Assembly: GCA_903908555.1 (NCBI GenBank)
Contig: CAIVSG010000122.1
Span: 1-56,309 of the forward strand
Direction of reading: 5' to 3'
DNA from: an uncultured Chlorobiaceae bacterium
Lineage (GTDB): Bacteria > Bacteroidota > Chlorobiia > Chlorobiales > Chlorobiaceae
Length of the DNA stretch: 56,309 bases
This document shows, piece by piece, positions 1-7,578 of the stretch. Both the position numbers and the translations under genes were made by a program. Under the pieces are notes generated by a model. It was not told the DNA's origin and made no database searches. It saw nothing but the letters and a program-made list of their open reading frames with translations. How positions within the stretch are numbered: position 1 is the first letter of the stretch; the number at the start of each line of letters is the position of its first letter.

Positions 1-423
1 AAGCTTCATGGCCGAATGCTCAAGAGTAACATCAGCAAGGTAAAACTTCCGAAGCATCTCTCTCAACTCCTCACTGCCGGGTCGGGGTTTCGCTGCATTG
101 ACAGCAAAAGAAAACGGCAGAAGCAGGTTTTCCTCAACCGTTGCGTCAATCATCTGGGGTATCTGGGCAACATAGCTGACTAAACTCCGAAGCGTAGCCG
201 GAGCGATAGAGGTAGTGTCGCTACCCTGAAAAAGAATTGACCCACCCTGCGGCTTGTTCAGGCGGCATATCAATCGCAGCAGTGTCGATTTACCTGATCC
301 GGAAGGACCTTTTACCAGAATAAACTCCCCCTCTTGCACTGCTAAATTAAGCACTTCAAAAACAAGGGCAGTTGATCCCTCATAAGCAAAAGACAGATTC
401 CTGATTTCAAGCAGTGGAGTCAT
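1..423 (-). CDS. ABC transporter ATP-binding protein, N-terminal part (cut by window edge)
   Basis: Reverse-strand frame of 141 codons without a stop, beginning with ATG at 423 and running off the left edge, so it is absent from the ORF track. The protein starts MTPLLEIRNLSFAYEG and carries a clear Walker A motif, GPSGSGKST, at about residue 39, and a Q-loop-like AQIPQMI at about residue 90. The signature motif and Walker B lie outside the window. It would power an inner-membrane ABC transporter by ATP hydrolysis. The short N-terminus and overall style resemble the FetA/YbbL group of small exporter ATPases, but the substrate cannot be told from half a domain. The permease is probably beyond the left edge. 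Confidence 0.85.
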   Translation of the reverse strand, partial: MTPLLEIRNLSFAYEGSTALVFEVLNLAVQEGEFILVKGPSGSGKSTLLRLICRLNKPQGGSILFQGSDTTSIAPATLRSLVSYVAQIPQMIDATVEENLLLPFSFAVNAAKPRPGSEELREMLRKFYLADVTLEHSAMKL

Positions 424-1097
424 AAAACAATTAGACTGGAAACGGATAAAAGATGAAACTATAGAATTTTACGACTTTTTTAAAGTAATAGCACAGGAAA
501 TGTGTCTTAAATCCGGATCAATCTGTAGGTGTTTTACTTGCATCGTTTTTGGCTTCGGACATTGCCACTTTTTGGTGATGATCTCCTTAAGCATCTGAAT
601 ATCAAATCTCTGATCTGCCACCAGCTTTTTAAGTTGCTGTTTTTCTTCTTCAAGAACGTTCAGTCTTCAGGCTTCACGTCCGCTTGTTATCCACTAATTG
701 CTCAACGTAATCTTCCCCTCCCCTAATACACATTGTCGTTGTATGAGACAATATTGAGACAACTGCAAGACAGTGAGAAGGGGATAAGTGTTATTACATA
801 AGCCGCCATTATAGTAATTATATATACCATGAGTTTACATTATTGAGTGTTAAAATATTTATGGTGCGTTTAGGAAATCTTTTGGCATGATAATTGATGA
901 ATAATGGATGACGCTCTTAATACAAGCCTAATTCTTATTTCTTGGAGATTTGCAATGAAAATGAATGATTTGCTTTTTGGTAATTAAACCAGCAATAAAC
1001 GTTTACATGCACACGAACAGGCAATGGTCGAGATTATGGACATTAAGTGATAGACTATATTTTTTATATGCTTCATAGCATTTGGACGGAAACTTCT
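424..1097. other. AT-rich intergenic region with a transposase remnant
   Basis: No intact gene is supported here. It contains an IS3-type OrfA remnant (listed separately) and AT-rich sequence that should include the promoter of the lectin-like gene. A tiny reading frame starting at 955 after a GGAG-like site (MKMNDLLFGN then stop) continues in the same frame past the stop for about 20 more codons. It may be a gene relic but I cannot name it. Confidence 0.5.
541..666 (-). pseudogene. IS3-family transposase OrfA remnant
   Basis: On the minus strand the frame reads RLNVLEEEKQQLKKLVADQ and continues with a DIQMLKEIITKKW-like stretch. This matches the leucine-zipper C-terminal part of IS3-family OrfA proteins, where LEEEN..LKKLVAD..LD..MLKE is typical. 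The helix-turn-helix half is missing, an in-frame stop lies just upstream (about 667-669), and no OrfB or recognisable terminal inverted repeats are visible. It is a dead fragment marking past insertion-sequence activity beside the cluster boundary. Confidence 0.65.
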
Positions 1098-1916
1098 ATG
1101 AAAAAAACTTTTATCTTATCGATAGCATTTTTTACCAGTATTGTATGGCATGGTGATGCTGTTGCGGGGACTGTAGTTAATCTTAATTACAATGACTTTT
1201 CATCAACAAGTGGCGTAACGCTTTTAGGAGTTGCTCAACAAGTTAATGGCAATGCCCTTCAACTTGCAACGCAGGATGTAAAGAATGTTGCCGGCGGTGT
1301 ATTCTTCAGTACTCCAGTTGGTGTTTCCAGTTTCAATGCTCAGTTTACCTTTCAATTCTCGAATACTGCTGGTGCCGATGGGATGGTATTTGTAATTAAG
1401 AACCCTGGCAGTTCGGGAACTGGTACAGGTGGACTTGGAGGAAGTGGAGGGGCGCTGGGATATAGCAGTATCCAAAAAAGCATTGGTATAGAGTTTGACA
1501 GCTGTATTAATACAGATGCTCGTTATAATGATATTGACGGTAATCATATCGCTATTGATGCCAATGGCTCCATGATCAGCCTGACGCAAAGTAATGTACC
1601 GGTATTGTTTAACGGTACCGGGGTATGGCATGCGTGGGTTGATTATACTGGGAATGTGTTATCGGTAAGCGCTAATCAAAACGGTGTAAAGCCTGGCACG
1701 CCAATGCTTTCCCAAGACATGAATATAGAATCAATCGTCGGTTCTTCTACTGCATTGGTTGGTTTTACCGCTGCTACTGGTTCCAATACTCAAACAACCA
1801 AGTTATTGTCATTTAGAGGGTCTTCTCCAGTTCCTGAGCCATCGACCTATCTGCTGATGGGTGCAGGTGCGGTTATAGCTGGAATCGCAGCGAGAAGAAA
1901 ATTGTTGTCCGTTTAA
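1098..1916 (+). CDS. PEP-CTERM protein with L-type lectin-like domain
   Basis: I choose the ATG at 1098 (272 aa) over the GTG at 1047 in the ORF track, because it gives a clean signal peptide, MKKTFILSIAFFTSIVW, ending near residue 23. The body (about 25-240) looks like a beta-sandwich of the legume/L-type lectin type, with the pattern GGVFFSTPV, FTFQFSNTAGADGMVFVI and GIEFDS. The C-terminus is a textbook PEP-CTERM sorting tag: VPEPSTYLLMGAGA, a hydrophobic segment, then an arginine-rich end (AARRK). Such proteins are exported and processed by an exosortase, usually with exopolysaccharide; no exosortase gene is in the window. Ligand and role are unknown. It stands alone, with no operon partner. 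Confidence 0.85.
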   Translation: MKKTFILSIAFFTSIVWHGDAVAGTVVNLNYNDFSSTSGVTLLGVAQQVNGNALQLATQDVKNVAGGVFFSTPVGVSSFNAQFTFQFSNTAGADGMVFVIKNPGSSGTGTGGLGGSGGALGYSSIQKSIGIEFDSCINTDARYNDIDGNHIAIDANGSMISLTQSNVPVLFNGTGVWHAWVDYTGNVLSVSANQNGVKPGTPMLSQDMNIESIVGSSTALVGFTAATGSNTQTTKLLSFRGSSPVPEPSTYLLMGAGAVIAGIAARRKLLSV

Positions 1917-1960
1917 GGAAAAGAGTCTTGACTGGAGAGTTAGTAACATCCCTTAGAAAA

Positions 1961-2158
1961 TTAACAAATTTCTTTTTTTCCATAATTCACTATCTGGTTC
2001 CCCGGTTTACGAAGAAAGATATAGCCTGTCAGGGCAATAATCGCTACTGCAATCCCCCAGATGAAGAGGGCGAACTTGGAGCCTCCTTCGTACATACTGA
2101 AGATGCCGAAGAGAAAAAATATGGCTGAGGCCCCTATTTTAATTCTCAGGAGTTCCAA
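1961..2158 (-). pseudogene. truncated 3' end of a GDT1/TMEM165-family gene
   Basis: The 65-residue frame contains [20 protein letters not shown] followed by [15 protein letters not shown] and GYIFLRKPG. It is nearly the same as the C-terminal ~50 residues of the intact GDT1-family protein encoded at 43148-43798 ([13 protein letters not shown]..., GYIFLREP). Similarity begins abruptly at IKIGAS and nothing upstream matches, so the first three quarters of the gene, including both ExGDKT motifs, are missing. At DNA level the two copies clearly align but are not identical (roughly four bases in five by eye). The downstream tail (GNQIVNYGKKEIC) differs from the intact copy. Both copies lie on the minus strand, so they are direct repeats around the cluster. 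Confidence 0.8.
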
Positions 2159-2176
2159 ATACTGTTCGCGCTATAT

Positions 2177-2845
2177 TTAAAAGCCATTCATCAAGTCCAC
2201 ACACTCAACTGAATACTCTTCCAGATGTTTATGTGCTGCAACGTGGCAGCAATAATTTTCATCTATCAGAAGTTTTTTGATAATCCATCTTGTATTATCA
2301 AAAAAAGCACTTTCAGCATTGAGGATAACTTGTTTCAAAGGGGCCGCAAGGCCTTTACCATTAGCCTTTAAAACAGCTTCCTTTTGGGTCCAGCAATCAA
2401 AAAAAAGCAGATTGGCTTGATCTGCTTCATAGTGCTCATAAAGTGTTGCTACCTCCGGCAGCTCTTTTGAAAAATCATTGATATCTATCAAGCGAATCTT
2501 TTCAATATCAATTCCTATTGGTTGATTACCAGCTAACGCAAGGATAACGATATGTTCTGAATGAGAGATATTAAATTCCGGGCCGCCTTCAATAAAAGGT
2601 TTGCCATATTGAGACACTTTCAAAGAGTGAAATTTATCGAACCAGTTATCAGGGAAATTGTTTTGTAACGCCCTTAAAAGCAGCAACTTACCAAAAAGTG
2701 TTGCCTGCCGGTCCTCAAAACGGTTATATCGGAGTATTGATGAGCAAATTCCTGCGGGGATCAGTGCAAGATATTCTTTAAAAAGTCTTTCAGAAAGAGT
2801 ATACCCATAACGGGCAAAATATATTTGCACGCGTATTTCAGTCAT
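2177..2845 (-). CDS. Sfp-type 4'-phosphopantetheinyl transferase
   Basis: This 222-residue protein would transfer the phosphopantetheine arm of coenzyme A to the serine of carrier domains. Seen in sequence: FNISHSE at about residue 92, the magnesium-binding PIGIDIEKI at about 109, and WTQKEAVLKANGKGL at about 153. These are the three hallmark motifs of the Sfp/AcpT family, and the length is normal for Sfp-type enzymes. It sits at the left end of an NRPS/PKS cluster that encodes nine carrier domains, so it most likely activates those enzymes. It is transcribed alone or with the small gene upstream on the same strand. Function is confident from the motifs; the partner assignment is inferred from position. 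Confidence 0.93.
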   Translation of the reverse strand: MTEIRVQIYFARYGYTLSERLFKEYLALIPAGICSSILRYNRFEDRQATLFGKLLLLRALQNNFPDNWFDKFHSLKVSQYGKPFIEGGPEFNISHSEHIVILALAGNQPIGIDIEKIRLIDINDFSKELPEVATLYEHYEADQANLLFFDCWTQKEAVLKANGKGLAAPLKQVILNAESAFFDNTRWIIKKLLIDENYCCHVAAHKHLEEYSVECVDLMNGF

Positions 2846-2860
2846 AAGACTTCTACGAAA

Positions 2861-3079
2861 TTACCGGGGAGCCGTGGTTGAATCAGAAAGTGAACAGGAA
2901 CACTTGGGACATTTTTTAGGCGACTGCGGTCGAGGATCAGCAGCAAGGAGAGCAACAGCGCCTATGACCGGAGTTAAAAACAGACTGCAGAAAAAATACC
3001 CCCAAAAGCCAAACTTTCTGTTAGAGCCAATGAAAGCGATGACAATACAGAGGATGATATATAACAGTTGAAAAATCAT
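2861..3079 (-). CDS. small membrane protein with C-terminal CxxC pair
   Basis: The start at 3079 (72 aa, MIFQLLYIIL) is preferred to 3085, since an AAGGA ribosome site lies six bases upstream of it and overlaps the earlier ATG. Residues 2-17 and about 26-46 form two hydrophobic segments. They are followed by a short tail with KKCPKCSC, a possible half zinc ribbon. It resembles the many small bacterial proteins that join a membrane hairpin to a zinc-ribbon-like tail, but I do not recognise a named family. It lies just upstream of the phosphopantetheinyl transferase on the same strand, 15 bases apart, so they may be cotranscribed. Confidence 0.6.
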   Translation of the reverse strand: MIFQLLYIILCIVIAFIGSNRKFGFWGYFFCSLFLTPVIGAVALLAADPRPQSPKKCPKCSCSLSDSTTAPR

Positions 3080-3199
3080 GACCATTCCTTAAGGAATTGA
3101 ATTCACTGATACATAAAAATGCTTTGAAGGCACCATAAGAAAACATTCGCTCTTATAGTGCCTTGTTCAGAAGAACAACAAGAACCGCCTAACCCCTGT

Positions 3200-3736
3200 T
3201 CAGTTTGCAGGGCTTACAGTATCTTCTTTCTTCAAATCTGCAGCAACAGTCTTGCCTTTAGTGAATTGTTCAGCAAAATAGCTCTTCACCTTTGCTGGAT
3301 CGAGATCCAGGAAGGTACCACCAGACTCGAAGTGTTGTACAAATACTTTGTAAATCGCATAGGTGGAAGCGCCTGAAATAACAGGCATGGTGACCGCACC
3401 TGTTGTCTGACCAATCAAAGGAATACATTTAATCAGGCTGGCCAGAGTTCCTCCCAATGCTACAGGTATAAATCCACCCAGCAATGTGGTTATCACAGAT
3501 TTCCCGATATCCCTTCTGAATGGGACATCGTACTCTTTGGCAACGGTCCTGATCATATCAAGCTGCACACCTATCAGCGCAACTAAATCAACCAACGGTA
3601 TCGGAACCAGACCTACGCCCATTGATGCCAGTATATGATTCTTGGCATGCTTATAGACTCGCTGGTCGCGATCAAGTGTATCAGTTATACTCTCTGATAC
3701 CACTTCGGCGGTAGCTTCAACTGCTTCATCTTTCAT
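3200..3736 (-). CDS. DUF697-family membrane-associated protein
   Basis: This protein of 178 residues has a strong ribosome site (GAGGGG seven bases before the ATG). The stretch HAKNHILASMGVGLVPIPLV followed by DLVALIGVQLDMI and a glycine-rich hydrophobic hairpin (LLGGFIPVALGGTLASL) is typical of the DUF697 family. Those proteins are inner-membrane associated and often accompany GTPases or stress functions, with no defined biochemical role. No GTPase domain is fused here. It stands between the phosphopantetheinyl transferase side and the binding-protein/SPFH pair, with about 130 bases upstream that could hold its own promoter. Its link to the biosynthetic cluster is positional only. Confidence 0.75.
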   Translation of the reverse strand: MKDEAVEATAEVVSESITDTLDRDQRVYKHAKNHILASMGVGLVPIPLVDLVALIGVQLDMIRTVAKEYDVPFRRDIGKSVITTLLGGFIPVALGGTLASLIKCIPLIGQTTGAVTMPVISGASTYAIYKVFVQHFESGGTFLDLDPAKVKSYFAEQFTKGKTVAADLKKEDTVSPAN

Positions 3737-3865
3737 AAGTAATCCCCTCTATTATATAAGTTATGTAAAGTTGATTTCACTTATTACTTCCTTGCCTAAA
3801 GATAAGAAAATAAAAAATAATCAACGAAACGTCGTGAAGAACCATTTATAAAAAGTATTACAATC

Positions 3866-5014
3866 TCATTGAACCAACATAGGTATTCCATTATGAATTC
3901 TATACAAAAATATAGGTTTATCCTCAATATTTCCCGTACGGTCAAATTTATACCGGCCATTGGCGCCCTCCCAAGCATCCGAATACCGAATGGCATAAGA
4001 GAGATCAAGGGGGTTTCTTGATCCGGTGAACTTGATTGCCCGGGCAAGGATATGCAGTGCATCGTAACCTTGTGCAGCCCATGTATCGGGTTGCCGGCCA
4101 TAGCGGGCAAAAAACTTGTTCACAAATGAAAGATTTTCCGGAGTCATTGATTTCACATTATAAAAATCGAAAAAAATCGCTCCCTCATAGGCTGTGCCGG
4201 CATGTTCCCTCATTTCGGGAGTATCGCTGAAAGCTCCGATGACGGGGGTATTCAAACCGACTTTTCGAGCCAAGCGTAAAAAATCTCCAGCTTCCGGTTC
4301 GAGTCCGCTAAAAAAAATCATATCGGCATCGACCATTTTCAGTTCATTGACAAGTTTACGGAAGTCCACATGTTTACGGGAATAAGACCATTGATAGATC
4401 ACTTGTGTATCTGTTTGATTTAGATCCACTTGATACTGATCGCCGAGATCCTCGCCATACGCATCCTCTTCCCAAAGCATTACAATTTTTTTATAGCCAC
4501 GTTCTTTTGTGATTCGGGCCAGTCTCATGGCAATCCGGTCACTTGACAGAATTGTTCGGTTTATATACTGGAATCCGTGAGAAGTCAAATCAGTGTTATT
4601 GGCTCCAATAATAAGATGCAAAAGATGAGCTGACTCAAAGATCGTTGAAGCCTTCATAGCCGGAGCATCATCATAATACCCGATCACAGCACTCATATCA
4701 GGTGTATCAGAGAACTCCTTTGCTATACTTGTCTGCTTTCCCGAGTCAAAACCATCATCCCGTTTTATCAGCCGAATAGTATATGCCCCTGCGAGTTTAC
4801 GAGAATTGATTTCATCCAGGGCAAGTTCAAGGCCATCAGCCATTCCGTCATGGTTTACAGCAAATGGCCAGCAAACTCCAACGACAACCTCATTTGAGGG
4901 AAAGTTCAACACTTTGAATCGGTATATCCCCTTTTCTTCGTAAGAAATAAACTGAGTCGAAATGGCGAGAGCTAACAACACAATCGCAACAACAGAGAAT
5001 AAAAGTTTTTTCAT
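3866..5014 (-). CDS. type-1 periplasmic binding protein (LivJ-like, Peripla_BP_6)
   Basis: 382 residues with an N-terminal hydrophobic signal or anchor (MKKLLFSVVAIVLLALAIS). A receptor-type ligand-binding fold follows: VVVGVCWPF, GLELALDEINS, SAVIGYYDDAPAM, KIVMLWEEDAYGEDLG and WAAQGYDALHILARAI all fit branched-chain amino-acid/amide binding proteins. No lipobox is obvious, so it may be soluble in the periplasm or held by the N-terminal helix. There are no ABC permease or ATPase partners beside it, so it is an orphan and may sense rather than import. It begins 3 bases after the upstream SPFH gene and should be in the same transcript. The ligand is unknown. Confidence 0.82.
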   Translation of the reverse strand: MKKLLFSVVAIVLLALAISTQFISYEEKGIYRFKVLNFPSNEVVVGVCWPFAVNHDGMADGLELALDEINSRKLAGAYTIRLIKRDDGFDSGKQTSIAKEFSDTPDMSAVIGYYDDAPAMKASTIFESAHLLHLIIGANNTDLTSHGFQYINRTILSSDRIAMRLARITKERGYKKIVMLWEEDAYGEDLGDQYQVDLNQTDTQVIYQWSYSRKHVDFRKLVNELKMVDADMIFFSGLEPEAGDFLRLARKVGLNTPVIGAFSDTPEMREHAGTAYEGAIFFDFYNVKSMTPENLSFVNKFFARYGRQPDTWAAQGYDALHILARAIKFTGSRNPLDLSYAIRYSDAWEGANGRYKFDRTGNIEDKPIFLYRIHNGIPMLVQ

Positions 5015-5017
5015 GCC

Positions 5018-5884
5018 TCAATCCTTGCCTAAAATAATCGGCAGACCTGATTGGCCCGAACCTATAACCACAACCTTGGCATTTGCTGATTTCGACAACT
5101 CCTGAGTTGCACGTATACCTTCCCACTTGAGAATGGAAGGCGTTAATGTCTTGTTTACAGTTTCATTATATATCCGAATACCTTCAGATTCAACTTGCAG
5201 GCGTTCAGACTCTTTTTTTGCAATCGAAAGGCGATAGATGTATTCACCTTCACGTTGCTGTTGAACCATTTTTTCTTCAATAGCGCGGGAAATACTGACG
5301 GGAAGAGTGATTGATTCAATTGGAACATCATCTATCTTGACGTAACGCGCAGCAAGTTGAATCTTCGATTGTTCGCTGAGCAGTAACTGGATGGCTTTCT
5401 GTGAAGTGTAGATTTCCTCGGGTTTGTACTGCCCGAACAATGTACGGATAACCGATCGAACATCAGGCCGGATTGCGACATTAACATAGTCCGGCCCTAC
5501 AATCTGATGAAGGAATGGAAGGGTAGAGGGTTCAAGATAGTAACGTATGGTGTACTTTACCCGGACAGTGAGACCGTCAAACGTCAAAACATCAATCGAA
5601 TCACTAAACTGCTGCTTGCGGGTGTTATAGATGTACATCTTGTTAAAGGGCAATATAATGTGTAAGCCCTCAGGATATACAGTATCGATAACGGTACCAG
5701 CACCAAGCCATCGCCACAAGACACCTCGCTCGCCAGAATGAATCGAGATGACTGTACGGTCAAAAAAGAATAAAAAAACAAGACAAATCAATAACCCGAT
5801 TGAGATAATTGGCAGGAGATGTTTTCTCAAGAAAGATTTGCTGTTGGAACTAAAATTGGCGAGCCATTCACGAAGTGATTTCAT
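5018..5884 (-). CDS. SPFH/Band 7 (prohibitin-like) membrane protein
   Basis: The ATG at 5884 (288 aa) is preferred over 5893 because a GAGGA site then falls at a normal distance. One transmembrane segment lies at about residues 18-40 (LLPIISIGLLICLVFLFFF). The SPFH domain follows: SGERGVLWRWLGAGTV, YPEGLHIILPF, QQFSDSIDVLTFDGLTVRV. A helical region rich in E, K and Q (EEKMVQQQREGEYIYRLSIA) comes next, then a short C-terminus. Such proteins oligomerise into membrane scaffolds. Gene order (SPFH then binding protein, 3 bases apart) is unusual and suggests the two act together at the membrane. It diverges from the NRPS operon across about 390 bases. Confidence 0.85.
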   Translation of the reverse strand: MKSLREWLANFSSNSKSFLRKHLLPIISIGLLICLVFLFFFDRTVISIHSGERGVLWRWLGAGTVIDTVYPEGLHIILPFNKMYIYNTRKQQFSDSIDVLTFDGLTVRVKYTIRYYLEPSTLPFLHQIVGPDYVNVAIRPDVRSVIRTLFGQYKPEEIYTSQKAIQLLLSEQSKIQLAARYVKIDDVPIESITLPVSISRAIEEKMVQQQREGEYIYRLSIAKKESERLQVESEGIRIYNETVNKTLTPSILKWEGIRATQELSKSANAKVVVIGSGQSGLPIILGKD

Positions 5885-6273
5885 TTCAAGCATTCCTCAT
5901 ATTTCTTTAGCCTACAGCTGTTGAAGAGACATTATATATAGGTAAGGAGCCTATTCACGTCCCTACACCACTCACTCTATCCAATTAATTATCCGTTAAA
6001 ATTCAACATTAAAAATATTATTAAGTTTTCACGTAATCTTATTATAAATAAAAATTTATTCAAAAATTAATCAACCTTTTTTTATTGCTTACTGTTTTTA
6101 TACTTTTTTATTGCTTACTGTTTTTATAAAACAAATTAGTCGCTATTTTTAGTAAAAGCTCAATGATAAGAGCTAACTAAAGTCTTTTTATTAATTATTT
6201 ATTCTTTAAATGGAAAAACAATCACACACTGAAGGAAGAAATTAACGTACGCGTAATTGAACCTCCTGAATCC
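5885..6273. promoter_or_regulatory. AT-rich divergent promoter region
   Basis: About 390 bases separate the SPFH/binding-protein operon from the NRPS operon. The sequence is strongly AT-rich, with long A and T runs, and has no supported gene. It must hold the promoters for both directions, but I cannot pick a -35/-10 pair with confidence. It carries a 26-27 base tandem repeat (listed separately). Confidence 0.5.
6076..6128. repeat. two-copy tandem repeat upstream of the NRPS operon
   Basis: The unit TTTTTTATTGCTTACTGTTT plus TTATA occurs twice back to back (6076-6102 and 6103-6128), differing only by one T in the T-run. It lies about 150 bases before the radical SAM start. It could be a duplicated regulator site or simple slippage in AT-rich DNA. 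Confidence 0.8.
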
Positions 6274-7572
6274 ATGCATTCTAAAAAAAGTCAAAGCACA
6301 CATCCCGCCCCACAATCTCTGGAAGAGGAGACCCCGTCAGGGTTATGTTTTCCATATATTACGTCAAAACCTACCTACTATGATTTAAAAGGTTTTGTCC
6401 CGCTGAAAATCGACACAAACCTGCAGAATCAACTTAGCTTCGACTATATGATCAGTGAGGAGGTTGCCTCTGAGCTTATTCAGGGAGCAGAATGGTTTAC
6501 CAAACTCTACAACAACAAAAAAAATCTCATTCCGGGCGCTCATTATATTGAATCTCTTACAGATATTAATGAGGAGCTTGAGATTCACAATTATACCGGA
6601 CTCTGCCCTACCAACGTTCTTGAAGTATCACCCTCCTCTGGATCGTGCGCAGTAGCCTGCCAGTACTGTCTAGTGACTGATGGCAACCATGTAAAACCTA
6701 TCACCGTCTATGCAAATTACTCCGATAGGCTTGAAAATTCTCTTGAACGCAACAGACATAAGTCCTTATTTTACTATTTCTCCCCAAAAACCGAAGCATT
6801 CTCCGAACCACACCTTTTCAATGGAGTAGCACACGATATAGTGCGAACTTTTGTCCGCCACTTTAACAAATACCCAGACTCATCAGTACGTATTTTTATT
6901 GCGACTAAGGCTGGACCACGACACTTAAGGGTTAAGCATAAAGGTGATACACTTTACTCTCTCATGGGTCAGATAGCTTCTAAAATCCAGCTGAACGGCA
7001 GCATTGGAATAATGCCTCAATATCTTCGGGATGTGCTGGAGCCAAATGCTGCATCGATTGAAGAACGGCTTGAGATGCTTTTTCAATGCCGGGAACTTGG
7101 GATATATGCCGAGTCTGTCCTGTGCCAACCACTGATTCTTCCTTACCTGACTGATGAAAATCTCTCCAAATATTTTACCCTTCTCGATGCTGCCGGCGTC
7201 CGAAACATCAAGCCTGAATTCCTGACTACAGAAATAAGAAACCTGGTGATTCTGGCTCAGTATATCAATCATTTTGACCCAAGTCTTATCAGTGAGTTTT
7301 TCAAGCCCTATTTGTCGGATGCAAATCAAAACCATATCAAGCAGCGCTCAAGGCTGGCCCCTGAACGTGGAATGTGTGTTGAGTATCTCAAGAAGATTCA
7401 GACTGCAGCTGACAACCATGATATCACCATCAGCATTTGCAACTGGGTAAAACATGAATTAGGAGCTTCCGCTGAATGGGTTCGTACAATTGATAAGGCA
7501 TCAGCTGCACATGGATACCGGTGCCTGGGGTACCAGACCAGTTTATTCTCTGATAACAAACGCACTGCCTGA
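6274..7572 (+). CDS. radical SAM enzyme, first gene of the NRPS operon
   Basis: 432 residues. The stretch SGSCAVACQYCLVTDG at about residues 125-140 supplies a CxxxCxxC cluster motif, the signature for a 4Fe-4S cluster that cleaves S-adenosylmethionine. Further conserved-looking pieces are FIATKAGPRHL and KPEFLTTEIRNL. The overall plan (motif about 125 residues in, no SPASM-like cysteine cluster at the end) recalls spore-photoproduct-lyase-like proteins, but I cannot assign a known subfamily. The reaction is unknown; a tailoring or precursor-forming step for the NRPS product is the natural guess, since only 6 bases separate it from the NRPS start. No good ribosome site precedes ATG 6274. A GAAGGAAGAA site lies 34 bases upstream, so the true start may be earlier at a rare codon. 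Confidence 0.78.
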   Translation: MHSKKSQSTHPAPQSLEEETPSGLCFPYITSKPTYYDLKGFVPLKIDTNLQNQLSFDYMISEEVASELIQGAEWFTKLYNNKKNLIPGAHYIESLTDINEELEIHNYTGLCPTNVLEVSPSSGSCAVACQYCLVTDGNHVKPITVYANYSDRLENSLERNRHKSLFYYFSPKTEAFSEPHLFNGVAHDIVRTFVRHFNKYPDSSVRIFIATKAGPRHLRVKHKGDTLYSLMGQIASKIQLNGSIGIMPQYLRDVLEPNAASIEERLEMLFQCRELGIYAESVLCQPLILPYLTDENLSKYFTLLDAAGVRNIKPEFLTTEIRNLVILAQYINHFDPSLISEFFKPYLSDANQNHIKQRSRLAPERGMCVEYLKKIQTAADNHDITISICNWVKHELGASAEWVRTIDKASAAHGYRCLGYQTSLFSDNKRTA

Positions 7573-7578
7573 AGCCGC

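Noticed and set aside
955-1050. Tiny ORF (MKMNDLLFGN) and its read-through frame as a gene
   Set aside because: Ten codons before a stop; the continued frame looks somewhat coding-like but is too short to identify.
1928-2128. Plus-strand 66-aa ORF
   Set aside because: It is the antisense of the truncated GDT1 copy, and the matching shadow appears opposite the intact gene at 43136-43387.
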